This document shows, piece by piece, positions 18,069 to 26,161 of a DNA stretch of 37,112 nt. Below the pieces are notes generated by a model. It ran no database searches. It saw only the letters and a list, made by a program, of their open reading frames with translations, and was not told the origin of the DNA. Made by a program: the position numbers and the translations under genes. The DNA comes from JBPEXY01 sp052031065 (lineage in GTDB: Bacteria; Pseudomonadota; Gammaproteobacteria; Immundisolibacterales; Immundisolibacteraceae), in contig JBPEXY010000144.1 of NCBI GenBank assembly GCA_052031065.1, positions 1 through 37,112 on the forward strand, read 5' to 3'. The stretch's first letter is position 1. Every line of letters begins with the position of its first letter.

Positions 18069-19832
18069 ATGATGAACAGAATTTACCAGCTACTGGTGGT
18101 CATGGTACTGGTCAGTCAGGCCGCATGTGCTACCCACGACGTCGCCAGGGCCGCGCATGGTCAGCACAGACAGGACCAAAGCAGAGTTGGGGATTCCGAC
18201 AACACCGCCACCAACACTGCCAAACCACTCACCGACCCATCCACCAGTGCCATGCTCTACAATCTGCTGGTCGGTGAAGTGGCACTGAAACGCAAACTGA
18301 CAACCATCGCAGCGGAACATTATATCGTAGCAGCCGAGCAATCCCGTGATATCGACGTGGTACGCCGCGCCACTCAGGTTGCCCTCTTTTCCCAGGACTA
18401 CCGGGCGGCGGAGCGCTCTGCCCAACTCTGGCTACGACTGCAGCCGGATCAGGTGGAACCACGCCAGGTGCTGTCCGCCATTTATGTTCAGCAGGGAAAC
18501 CGCGAAGCTGCCCGCGAACACCTGATGGCACTGGTCACGCTGCGTGAGCTGAACAGCAGCAAACAGTACCTTACGCTGGCCCGCTATTTTGCCACCGAGG
18601 ACAACCAGAAAGCTGCGCTAACCGTACTTGAAGAGATAGCCAGCGCCAGACCTGACGATGGCGAAGCCCACTTCGCCGCCGCCGCCATGGCGTTACGCCT
18701 AAATGAACAGCAACTGGCGCTGCACTACGCCGCACGGGCCACCGAGCTGAAACCGGAGTGGCCAGAAGCGATGCTGGTTTATGCCCAGGCTCTGGCCATC
18801 AACGAACAGCCGCAACAGGGGGTCGAAGCCCTGCAGTCGTATTTAGCCGCCCACCCGGGGTCGCAACCGGTACGCCACACGCTGGCTAGAATGCTGCTGG
18901 AGACCAATCAACCCGCCGCGGCGCGGCAACAATACGACCAGCTCCTCCAGAATGAACCGGACAACAACGAGGTACTGTTTGCACTGAGCCTGCTGAACCT
19001 GCAGCTGGGGGATCTGCAAGCCGCCCGATCCCACCTGTTGGCGTTGGAAAAGAGAGATTTTCAGGCCAATCGAGTCCACTACTATCTGGGCAAACTGGCT
19101 GAAAAAGAACAGCTCATTGATCAGGCAATCGAGTGGTACAGCAAAATTACCGACCGCGATTACCGGGTCGATGCTGCAATCCGTATCGCGCTACTGCAGG
19201 CCAACCGCGGCGAGACCAATGAGGCACTCGCGCTGCTGGAACAGACCGAAAGCAAGCTTGACAGCCAACGAATCGCGCTGGCGGTGACCCGCACCGACAT
19301 TCTCACCCGCGCTGGACGTTTCCAACTGGCGATTGATGCCGCATCAGCGGGTCTTGAAGCTCACCCCGGCGATGTTGACCTGCTCTTCAGCCGATCATCT
19401 GCCTACGAACGCAACGGCCAGTTCGACTTAATGGAGCAGGACATCCGCAGCATCTTGAAAGCCCACCCGGAAAACGCCCATGCGCTCAATGCCCTGGGTT
19501 ACAGCCTCGCCGATCGCGGAGTACGGCTGCAGGAAGCCCATCAGCTGTTGACCGAAGCCCTGGCGCTGGAGCCGGATAACCCGTTTATCATCGACAGCAT
19601 GGGTTGGGTGGAATATCGACTTGGCAATCTGGAACGGGCTGTTTCACTGCTGCGCAGAGCATTGGAAATCATGCCCGATGGCGAGGTTTATGCCCACCTC
19701 GCTGAAGCACTGGCTGCCAGCGGAGAACAGCAGGAAGCGCGCAAACTGTTAAACCAGGGTTTGACGGAATCTCCGGGCAATACCCATATCACCGCCGCAC
19801 TACAGAGACTTGATGCCCTTTCAGGTCAGTAA
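18069..19832 (+). CDS. TPR-repeat (probable lipo)protein upstream of lolB
   Basis: 587 aa. Residues 1-20 form a signal peptide ending '...LVSQAAC', possibly a lipoprotein with Cys20; the -3 Gln departs from the lipobox consensus. The rest is a series of tetratricopeptide repeats from about residue 60 to the end: 'LYNLLVGEVALKRKLTTIAA', 'DEGEAHFAAAAMAL'-type helix pairs, 'ALNALGYSLADRGVRLQEA' and 'DSMGWVEYRLGNLERAVSLL'. TPRs act as protein-protein scaffolds in the envelope. This gene sits directly before lolB in many gammaproteobacteria, which suggests outer-membrane or secretion assembly; no precise function is known to me. ATG 18069 and 18072 both follow GGAG. Its 3' end overlaps lolB by 20 nt. 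Confidence 0.88.
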   Translation: MMNRIYQLLVVMVLVSQAACATHDVARAAHGQHRQDQSRVGDSDNTATNTAKPLTDPSTSAMLYNLLVGEVALKRKLTTIAAEHYIVAAEQSRDIDVVRRATQVALFSQDYRAAERSAQLWLRLQPDQVEPRQVLSAIYVQQGNREAAREHLMALVTLRELNSSKQYLTLARYFATEDNQKAALTVLEEIASARPDDGEAHFAAAAMALRLNEQQLALHYAARATELKPEWPEAMLVYAQALAINEQPQQGVEALQSYLAAHPGSQPVRHTLARMLLETNQPAAARQQYDQLLQNEPDNNEVLFALSLLNLQLGDLQAARSHLLALEKRDFQANRVHYYLGKLAEKEQLIDQAIEWYSKITDRDYRVDAAIRIALLQANRGETNEALALLEQTESKLDSQRIALAVTRTDILTRAGRFQLAIDAASAGLEAHPGDVDLLFSRSSAYERNGQFDLMEQDIRSILKAHPENAHALNALGYSLADRGVRLQEAHQLLTEALALEPDNPFIIDSMGWVEYRLGNLERAVSLLRRALEIMPDGEVYAHLAEALAASGEQQEARKLLNQGLTESPGNTHITAALQRLDALSGQ

Positions 19833-20496
19833 TCCAGCTATCCGGTTTGCGGTTCTGGCCCTGGTAATTACGGTTTCCGGTTGCTCCCTGCTCAATCCCG
19901 CCACGCTGAACTCCGGCCCGGCGAAGCTTTCCAAACCCGGTCTGTCGACTGAAAGCATATCGACCTGGCGACTCAAGGCAAAAATCAGCGTTGCTCACCA
20001 AAATGAAGCCTGGAGCGGCGGACTAAACTGGCACCATCTACCGCAAGGTGACCTGGTCGTAATTAGTGACCCCCTTGGCAGAACCCGCCTGAAAGCGACT
20101 GACCTGCCGCACCACTTTGATCGCAAACCCCCTCCCGGCAGCACCGACGCCCCGCCCCAGGCACTGCTACGGATCAACGGAGAAGAAGATCGCTATGGTG
20201 ATTCACTCGATCAGCTGCTGGCGCAACGCTCACAGCTGGTCATACCGCTCAGCTATCTCACCGACTGGTTTTTCGGCCGACCAGTCGACGGCATACCGGC
20301 AGAAATAATCCGTGACTCCAACAGCAAAGCATTGCTGCAGCTGCGACAGGCGGCCTGGACCATCGACTACTCCCGCCCGCGAAATTTTGGCAACCAAACC
20401 CTGGCGGCAAAAATCGTGATTGAAAGACCTGGAACAAGACTGAAAGTTGCCATCACCGACTGGACCCCAACCATAGCAGAACATGACGCCCACTGA
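19813..20496 (+). CDS. lolB: Outer-membrane lipoprotein LolB
   Basis: Outer-membrane acceptor that takes lipoproteins from periplasmic LolA and inserts them into the outer membrane. About 227 aa. The signal peptide ends at lipobox 'VSGC'; the mature part keeps 'WRLKAKISVAHQNEAWSGGLNWHH' and 'VISDPLGRTRLKA' strands typical of the LolB fold and ends '..LKVAITDW'. Start: ATG 19813, preceded in frame by a TTG at 19810. Its overlaps with the TPR gene (20 nt) and with ispE (14 nt) indicate a tightly coupled operon. Confidence 0.92.
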   Translation: MPFQVSNPAIRFAVLALVITVSGCSLLNPATLNSGPAKLSKPGLSTESISTWRLKAKISVAHQNEAWSGGLNWHHLPQGDLVVISDPLGRTRLKATDLPHHFDRKPPPGSTDAPPQALLRINGEEDRYGDSLDQLLAQRSQLVIPLSYLTDWFFGRPVDGIPAEIIRDSNSKALLQLRQAAWTIDYSRPRNFGNQTLAAKIVIERPGTRLKVAITDWTPTIAEHDAH

Positions 20497-21400
20497 CGAC
20501 CCGACACCCTGCAATCCGTCCAAAACCTGGCTGGCGCCAGCCAAGCTCAATCTGTTTTTACATATTCTCGGTCGCAGGAGCGATGGTTATCACCAGCTGC
20601 AAACCCTGTTTGAGCTGGTCGACCTCCATGATGAGCTGACCTTCACCACCAATGACGCTGGTCGTATCGAACTGGTAAACCACACCGCGCCATGGCCGGC
20701 AGATAGCGACCTGACTGTTCGCGCAGCCAGGTTGCTGCAACCCCACGCCGGTTCCAGGGTGAATAGACAACCAGGAATCGAACCTGGGGGCAAACCAGGT
20801 GTGGAAATAGAGATTCGCAAACGAATTCCGGCCGGCGCTGGTCTGGGAGGTGGCAGCAGCGACGCAGCTACCACCCTGCTCGCCCTGAACCACTATTGGG
20901 GGGTGGGCTTAAACCAGGACCAACTGGCAAAATTGGGATTACAGCTCGGCGCCGATGTGCCGGTGTTTATCTACGGCAAATCGGCCTGGGCGGAAGGGGT
21001 TGGAGAACAACTTACCGGCGTAGAGCTACCACACAGCTGGTATCTGATTGTGGTTCCCGAGTGCCATGTCAACACAGCTGAAGTTTTCGCCGCTGAGGAA
21101 TTGACACGCAACAGCCTGCCAATCACAATTCGCGACTATCTGAACGGTAGCGAAACAGCCTGGGCTGACACCTGTGGGAACGACTGTCTGGCAGTCACTT
21201 TGGCTCAATATCCACCAGTATTTTCGGCATACAATCTACTCAAACGCTGGCACAACCCGCGACTCTCTGGAACCGGAGGTGCGCTGTTCTGCCAATTTAG
21301 TAGCGCTGAAGAAGCGAGATCATTGCAGCAAAAGCTGCCCGAAGATCTACGCAGTTATCTGGTCCAGAGTATTGAGCACCCTCACCGTCAATCAGATTAA
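20483..21400 (+). CDS. ispE: 4-diphosphocytidyl-2-C-methyl-D-erythritol kinase IspE
   Basis: GHMP-family kinase of the MEP isoprenoid pathway; phosphorylates the 2-hydroxyl of CDP-ME with ATP. 305 aa. Seen: 'APAKLNLFLHILGRRSDGYH' at the N-terminus, the ATP-binding glycine-rich 'RIPAGAGLGGGSSDAATTLL' and C-terminal 'LSGTGGALFCQF'. Start ATG lies 14 nt inside lolB. The order lolB-ispE-tRNA-prs is standard for gammaproteobacteria. It is probably cotranscribed with the tRNA-Gln 19 nt downstream. Confidence 0.96.
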   Translation: MTPTDDPTPCNPSKTWLAPAKLNLFLHILGRRSDGYHQLQTLFELVDLHDELTFTTNDAGRIELVNHTAPWPADSDLTVRAARLLQPHAGSRVNRQPGIEPGGKPGVEIEIRKRIPAGAGLGGGSSDAATTLLALNHYWGVGLNQDQLAKLGLQLGADVPVFIYGKSAWAEGVGEQLTGVELPHSWYLIVVPECHVNTAEVFAAEELTRNSLPITIRDYLNGSETAWADTCGNDCLAVTLAQYPPVFSAYNLLKRWHNPRLSGTGGALFCQFSSAEEARSLQQKLPEDLRSYLVQSIEHPHRQSD

Positions 21401-21419
21401 ACTACCGAACATTAACTAT

Positions 21420-21494
21420 TGGGGTGTCGCCAAGTGGTAAGGCCCGGGGTTTTGATCCCCGTATGCGCAGGTTCGAATCCTGCCACCCCAGCCA
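21420..21494 (+). tRNA. glnU-like: tRNA-Gln (anticodon TTG)
   Basis: 75 nt including encoded CCA. Acceptor TGGGGTG (21420-21426) pairs with CACCCCA (21484-21490), followed by G and CCA. The anticodon stem CGGGG/CCCCG encloses loop TTTTGAT, anticodon TTG. The T arm contains GGTTCGAATCC. Lying between ispE and prs is the conserved position for this tRNA. No separate promoter is obvious. Confidence 0.97.
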
Positions 21495-21595
21495 GTTTCT
21501 ACCCATACCAGGTGCGGGTCTGGTGCTCTGGCCTGGCACCGTCGGGCCGATACAGTTTTGCTCCCCCTCGCTCCAGAGTAGTCAGGAATCTCTGA

Positions 21596-22549
21596 ATGTC
21601 AGACAGCAACATGATGATCTTTGCCGGCAACGCCTGTCCCGAGCTGGCCGGTTCTATCTGTCACTACCTTGACCTGCCGCTCGGCCGGGCCACTGTTGAC
21701 CGATTCAGTGATGGAGAGGTTCAGGTCGATATCATCGACAGCGTTCGCGGCAAGGATGTATTTGTGGTTCAGTCCACCTGCCGACCGGCGAATGACAACC
21801 TGATGGAGCTGCTGATTATTGTTGATGCAATGAAACGGGCGTCCGCTAAACGAGTCACTGTGGTGATGCCCTATATGGGCTATTCACGCCAGGACCGCAG
21901 GTTGCGATCCGCCCGTGGACCAATCTCGGCCAAAGTCGTTGCCAAGATGATTGGTACCAGTGGTGCCGACCATGCGCTGACCGTGGACCTGCATGCGGAC
22001 CAGATTCAGGGCTTTTATGACATCGTCATCGACAATGTTTACGCCTCTCCGGTGCTGCTCGGCGATGTCTGGCGTCAGGGGTATGAAGACCCGATGGTGG
22101 TCTCCCCCGATGTCGGCGGCGTGGTGCGCGCCAGAGCGCTGGCCAAACGCCTTGATGATGCTGACCTTGCGATCATCGACAAGAGAAGACCGCAGGCTGG
22201 GCAGTCGGAAGTGATGAATATTATCGGTGAAGTGGCCGGTCGCCACTGCATCATGGTTGATGATCTCGTCGATACTGCCGGCACCCTCTGCAACGCAGCC
22301 AAGGCGTTGAAAAACAACGGCGCCAAAACAGTAAGTGCCTATATCACCCACCCCGTGCTATCTGGCAAAGCGGTAAGCAATATCAACAACTCGGTCCTTG
22401 ATCAGCTGGTAGTCACCGATACCATCCCGCTGTCCGACGACGCCCGTAACTGCAGCAGGATAAGACAGCTCAGTATTGCCGAACTGCTGGCGGAAACTAT
22501 CCACAGAATCAGTGGCGACCACTCGGTCAGCTCCCTTTACGTCGACTAG
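21596..22549 (+). CDS. prs: Ribose-phosphate pyrophosphokinase
   Basis: Makes PRPP from ribose 5-phosphate and ATP for nucleotide, NAD, His and Trp synthesis. 317 aa. Seen: 'FSDGEVQVDIIDSVRGKDVFVVQST', 'RQDRRLRSARGPISAKVVA', the divalent-cation site 'TVDLHADQIQGFY', flexible-loop 'DKRRPQAGQSEVMNIIG', and the PRPP loop 'MVDDLVDTAGTLCNAA'. ATG 21596 has AGGA 8 nt upstream; upstream alternatives in the same frame are not needed. It lies after tRNA-Gln as usual. Confidence 0.97.
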   Translation: MSDSNMMIFAGNACPELAGSICHYLDLPLGRATVDRFSDGEVQVDIIDSVRGKDVFVVQSTCRPANDNLMELLIIVDAMKRASAKRVTVVMPYMGYSRQDRRLRSARGPISAKVVAKMIGTSGADHALTVDLHADQIQGFYDIVIDNVYASPVLLGDVWRQGYEDPMVVSPDVGGVVRARALAKRLDDADLAIIDKRRPQAGQSEVMNIIGEVAGRHCIMVDDLVDTAGTLCNAAKALKNNGAKTVSAYITHPVLSGKAVSNINNSVLDQLVVTDTIPLSDDARNCSRIRQLSIAELLAETIHRISGDHSVSSLYVD

Positions 22550-22664
22550 ACCCTCCGCTGCTCGCCCAGAGACCGACAGACCGACGAAAAGCCGGCAGTT
22601 AAGCTCGCCCCATCAGGCGCGACTACCTGCCTGCAGCCCTCTGTTCTCAGCAACTGCTTTCCGC

Positions 22665-22670
22665 TATAAT
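22665..22670 (+). promoter_or_regulatory. -10 element of a likely rplY promoter
   Basis: Perfect TATAAT at 22665-22670 in the 213-nt prs-rplY gap. A TGTTCT at 22642-22647 is the only candidate -35 at 17-bp spacing and is poor. Transcription from here would give a leader of roughly 85 nt before rplY. Confidence 0.6.
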
Positions 22671-22682
22671 CGCGCGCCTTTC

Positions 22683-22698
22683 GTCGCCGTGAGGCGAC
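22683..22698 (+). promoter_or_regulatory. GUGA-tetraloop hairpin in the rplY leader
   Basis: GTCGCC (22683-22688), loop GTGA, GGCGAC (22693-22698): a perfect 6-bp stem with a GNRA tetraloop near the expected 5' end of the rplY mRNA. rplY is autoregulated by L25 in E. coli, so a leader structure here may bind the protein product. No T tract, so not a terminator. Confidence 0.45.
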
Positions 22699-22762
22699 AT
22701 CATTCCTCCAGCCGATCGGAATCTGGTCGCGGTTTCCAACTGGCTTTCACGGAGCTTTAATC

Positions 22763-23410
22763 ATGAGTAATGAAGAGTTTTCATTCAGCGCTGAAACGCG
22801 TGTCGACATGGGGAAGGGTGCGAGCCGCCGCCTGCGTCACGCTGGCAAAGTCCCGGCCATCGTTTATGGTGAGAACAAAGATGCGGTCTCCATCACCCTC
22901 GACCACAACGACGTCTGGACCAAACTACAAAAAGAGGCCTACCACTCGCACATTCTGTCACTCAATATTGACGGCAAGAGTGATAACGTGATCATGCGTG
23001 ATATTCAGTACCACCCCTTCAAACGCCAGGTACTGCATATCGATTTTCTGCGTATCGCCATGGACCACGCACTACACACCAGCGTGCCGCTGCATTTCAT
23101 CAATGAAGAGACCGCCGTTGGCGTCAAACAGCAGGGTGGCGCAGTTTCCCACCTGCTGACTGAGGTCGAGATCGAGTGTATGCCAGCGGACCTGCCAGAA
23201 TACATTGAAGTGGATCTGGCCAATCTGGAGTTAGACCAGAGCATTCACCTCTCTGAAATCGATCTGCCCAAGGGCGTCACCATTCGCCATCTCGACGATA
23301 CCCACGACCAGGCAGTCGTCAACATCCACAAAGCCAGAGTGGTGACTGAAGAAGATGAAGCAGCGGTGCAAGAGCCTGCTGCCGAAGGTGAAGAAGAGGG
23401 CGACGAGTAA
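22763..23410 (+). CDS. rplY: 50S ribosomal protein L25, long CTC-type
   Basis: Binds 5S rRNA in the large subunit. 215 aa: the N-terminal L25 domain (residues 1-95: 'GKGASRRLRHAGKVPAIVYG', 'HILSLNID') followed by the C-terminal TL5/CTC beta domain ('VPLHFINEETAVGVKQQGG', 'MPADLPEYIEVDLANLELDQ') and an acidic tail. Enteric L25 has only the first domain (94 aa), so this is the long form of pseudomonad-like and other bacteria. Good GGAG site before the ATG. It is 10 nt upstream of pth. Confidence 0.97.
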   Translation: MSNEEFSFSAETRVDMGKGASRRLRHAGKVPAIVYGENKDAVSITLDHNDVWTKLQKEAYHSHILSLNIDGKSDNVIMRDIQYHPFKRQVLHIDFLRIAMDHALHTSVPLHFINEETAVGVKQQGGAVSHLLTEVEIECMPADLPEYIEVDLANLELDQSIHLSEIDLPKGVTIRHLDDTHDQAVVNIHKARVVTEEDEAAVQEPAAEGEEEGDE

Positions 23411-23420
23411 TCGCACCACG

Positions 23421-23984
23421 ATGATCCGCCTGATCGCCGGGCTCGGTAACCCGGGCAGCAAATATGAAGGAACCCGGCATAACGCCGGGTTTCTTTTTGC
23501 GGACAGAATAACTGCGACCGCAGCTACTCCCTGGCAGGAAAAAAAAACCTATCGCGCGCTGATTTGCCCGCTGGATAACAGCGACACCTCAGTCATAAAG
23601 CCGCTCACTTTCATGAACCTCAGCGGCGACTCAGTGGCTGCCTTTGCCAACTACTTCAAAATTACCCCGCAGGAGATTCTGGTCGCCCACGACGAACTCG
23701 ACCTTGCCCCCGGCAGTGTGCGGCTGAAAAGTGGCGGTGGACATGGCGGCCACAACGGCCTGCGGGACATTATTGCCAAACTGGGTAGTCGTGAGTTCTA
23801 CCGTCTGCGTATCGGTATCGGCCATCCCGGCAGTGGTAGCGAAGTGGTTCCTTATGTACTCGGCAAACCCCCCACTGATGAAAAGGAACAGATCATCGAC
23901 GCGGTTGAGCGGGCCGCAGATCTGCTCCCGGAACTGCTCAGCGGTGAATTTCAGTGGGTCATGAATCAGCTTCACCAGCGCTAG
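23421..23984 (+). CDS. pth: Peptidyl-tRNA hydrolase
   Basis: Recycles peptidyl-tRNAs released from stalled ribosomes. 187 aa. Seen: 'LIAGLGNPGSKYEGTRHNAGF' region with the catalytic His, 'KPLTFMNLSGDSV', 'VAHDELDLAPGSVRLKSGGG' with the catalytic-site Asp, and 'GHGGHNGLRDI'. The frame stays open upstream, but ATG 23421 is the right start because the conserved enzyme begins there, 10 nt after the rplY stop. Same operon as rplY. Confidence 0.97.
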   Translation: MIRLIAGLGNPGSKYEGTRHNAGFLFADRITATAATPWQEKKTYRALICPLDNSDTSVIKPLTFMNLSGDSVAAFANYFKITPQEILVAHDELDLAPGSVRLKSGGGHGGHNGLRDIIAKLGSREFYRLRIGIGHPGSGSEVVPYVLGKPPTDEKEQIIDAVERAADLLPELLSGEFQWVMNQLHQR

Positions 23985-23998
23985 CTAGCCACTATAAT
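23971..23998 (+). promoter_or_regulatory. Promoter for ychF within the pth 3' end
   Basis: TTCACC (23971-23976), 16-bp spacer, perfect TATAAT (23993-23998). The -35 lies inside the last codons of pth. It points to ychF, 68 nt downstream of the -10. Confidence 0.6.
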
Positions 23999-24065
23999 CT
24001 GCCACCATCCCCTCGAAACCTGCCCAATTCATTAACGCTTACCTATCACCTTTTGAGTAGACAAT

Positions 24066-25157
24066 ATGGGATTTAAGTGCGGAATTGTCGGGCTGCCGAA
24101 CGTCGGCAAGTCGACCCTTTTCAATGCTCTGACCGACGCCGGAATTGATGCGGCGAACTATCCATTCTGCACCATCGAGCCTAATGTCGGCATCGTCGAG
24201 GTTCCCGACACCCGTATCGACGCGATTGCCGCGATTGCCAGGCCAGCGAAGATCATTCCGGCGGTGATGGAATTTGTTGATATAGCCGGGCTGGTCGCTG
24301 GTGCTTCCAAAGGTGAGGGTCTCGGCAACCAGTTCCTGCACAACATCCGCGAAACCCAGGCCATCGCCCACGTGGTTCGCTGCTTCGAAGATGATGATGT
24401 GACCCATGTCGCCGGCAATGTCGACCCCGCCGCAGATATTGAGGTGATCAACACCGAGCTGGCCCTGTCCGACCTGGAAACCGTTGAGCGCCACCTGCAA
24501 CAGGCCACCAAACTGGTGCGCACGGGTGACAAGGCTGCGCTCAAACGCCAGCAGCTATTCGAAAAGCTGAAAACCCAGCTCGACCAGGCGCTACCGGTGC
24601 GTCTGCTAGAGATGGATGATGAAGAGCAAACGATCCTGCGAGAGCTGCATCTGCTGACCATCAAGCCGGTGATGTATATTGCCAATGTCGCTGAAGACGG
24701 CTTCGAACAGAACCGGTTACTGGACACGGTCTGCTCCATCGCAGCAGCCGAAAATGCCGAAGTGGTGGTCATCAGCGCAGCGATCGAAAGTGAGATAGTG
24801 CAACTGGACAGCGAAGAGAAAGCAGAATTTCTTACCGAAATGGGCCTTGAAGAACCGGGTTTGAACCGGGTTATCCGTGCCGGATATACACTGCTGGGTC
24901 TACAGACCTACTTCACCGCCGGCGAAAAGGAAGTACGTGCCTGGACAGTCAGGAAAGGGGCGACCGCACCACAGGCAGCCGGAGTAATTCACACCGATTT
25001 TGAACGTGGTTTCATCAAGGCAGAGGTGATTGCCTATAGTGACTATGTCGAGTTTGGCGGTGAAAGCGGCGCCCGCGACGCTGGCCGCTGGCGTCAGGAG
25101 GGCAAGGATTACCTGATTGCCGACGGTGATGTCGTCCACTTCCGTTTTAATGTCTAG
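24066..25157 (+). CDS. ychF: Redox-regulated P-loop ATPase/GTPase YchF (Obg family)
   Basis: Translation-associated NTPase that prefers ATP and is linked to oxidative stress responses in E. coli. 363 aa, standard length. Seen: Walker A 'GLPNVGKSTLFNALT', 'YPFCTIEPNVGIVEVPD' (switch I), G3 'DIAGLVAGASKGEGLGNQFL', the altered G4 'NVAED' that explains ATP preference, and the C-terminal TGS domain ('TYFTAGEKEVRAWTVRKGAT', 'HTDFERGFIKAEVI'). Follows pth as in most gammaproteobacteria. Confidence 0.97.
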   Translation: MGFKCGIVGLPNVGKSTLFNALTDAGIDAANYPFCTIEPNVGIVEVPDTRIDAIAAIARPAKIIPAVMEFVDIAGLVAGASKGEGLGNQFLHNIRETQAIAHVVRCFEDDDVTHVAGNVDPAADIEVINTELALSDLETVERHLQQATKLVRTGDKAALKRQQLFEKLKTQLDQALPVRLLEMDDEEQTILRELHLLTIKPVMYIANVAEDGFEQNRLLDTVCSIAAAENAEVVVISAAIESEIVQLDSEEKAEFLTEMGLEEPGLNRVIRAGYTLLGLQTYFTAGEKEVRAWTVRKGATAPQAAGVIHTDFERGFIKAEVIAYSDYVEFGGESGARDAGRWRQEGKDYLIADGDVVHFRFNV

Positions 25158-25222
25158 AGCCGGACCCTACCAATATCGGTCATAAAAAGTTTAGCCAGCA
25201 AAATGCAATCGGGAGGAGAGCA

Positions 25223-26092
25223 ATGAGCAGTATTTGGGTAGACCTGATGGGGGTCGAGTACAAGCAGACCTTTTACAACGCCGGCGGCATCCGCACTCGC
25301 GCCCTGGAGGCCGGGGAAGGCCCACCGCTTATCCTGCTGCACGGTACTGGCGGCCATGCGGAAGCCTACGTGCGTAACCTCGAGGCCCACGCCAAACACT
25401 TCCATGTCTACTCCATCGATATGCTCGGCCATGGCTACACTGATGCCAAAGAGTGCGATTACACCATGGACGATTTTGTCGACCACCTGGTCGACTTTCT
25501 CGACGCCATCGGCGCGGAGCAGGCCTATCTTTCCGGCGAGTCTCTCGGCGCCATGGTCGCCTCCTGGACAGCAATCAAACATCCACAGCGGGTCATCAAG
25601 CTGGTGCAGAATACCGGCACCCTGATGGCACCAAACGAGAAAGGCAAGGCGGAGCTCACAGACGCACTGGAACGTTCCCGCAAGGCCGCTGGCAAACTCA
25701 CCCGGGAAGCGGTTCGGGGGCGTCTTGGCTGGCTGATGGCGGAACCGGAAAAATCAGTTACCGATGAACTGGTTGAGGTACGTTATCAGGTCTACAACCG
25801 CCCAGGCATGCTGCCGGTGATGGGCAAGATCGCCATGAACGTACTCGGCAAGGTAATTGATGATGAGTGGTGCAAACAGTGGGTCAACCCAGAGCTGATG
25901 CGCGATATTCAGTGCCCCACACTGCTCCTCTGGACCCGTCACAATCCCGGCCAGCCGGTAGAACTGGCTGAAGAAGGCATGCAGTTCATCCCCAACGCCC
26001 GCATGGTGGTACTGGAGAACAGCGCTCACTGGCCACAATGGGAAGAGCCCGAACCCTTCAACAAAGCGCACCTGGAATTTCTGCTTGAGTGA
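25223..26092 (+). CDS. Alpha/beta-hydrolase, meta-cleavage-product-hydrolase-like, with altered acid residue
   Basis: 289 aa, cytosolic. Seen: oxyanion-hole 'LLHGTGGHAEAY', nucleophile Ser107 in 'SGESLGA', and the C-terminal His269 in 'NSAHWPQWEEPEPFN', matching the 'GHWPQ.E.P..FN' pattern of C-C bond hydrolases of aromatic and steroid meta-cleavage pathways. Where BphD-type enzymes have 'WGRDDRFVP', this one reads 'LLWTRHNPGQPVEL', so by eye the catalytic Asp is replaced by Asn241 (or His240). Some relatives, as I recall, have 'WT.DDPT' here. It has a strong GGAGG site and is convergent with the acyl-CoA dehydrogenase operon. It may be a hydrolase with another acid donor, or act on a different bond; substrate unknown. 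Confidence 0.8.
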   Translation: MSSIWVDLMGVEYKQTFYNAGGIRTRALEAGEGPPLILLHGTGGHAEAYVRNLEAHAKHFHVYSIDMLGHGYTDAKECDYTMDDFVDHLVDFLDAIGAEQAYLSGESLGAMVASWTAIKHPQRVIKLVQNTGTLMAPNEKGKAELTDALERSRKAAGKLTREAVRGRLGWLMAEPEKSVTDELVEVRYQVYNRPGMLPVMGKIAMNVLGKVIDDEWCKQWVNPELMRDIQCPTLLLWTRHNPGQPVELAEEGMQFIPNARMVVLENSAHWPQWEEPEPFNKAHLEFLLE

Positions 26093-26113
26093 TTGAGGGC
26101 TGGATCAGGAATA

Positions 26114-26138
26114 CCGGAGCGGCAGCGAGCCGCTCCGG
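26114..26138. terminator. GC-rich hairpin between convergent catabolic genes
   Basis: CCGGAGCGG (26114-26122), 7-nt loop, CCGCTCCGG (26130-26138): a perfect 9-bp stem in the 69-nt gap between the convergent hydrolase and dehydrogenase genes. No T tract on either strand, so a weak or Rho-aided bidirectional end. Confidence 0.55.
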
Positions 26139-26161
26139 CACCCGGTTGGGCAAGTCAGGGG

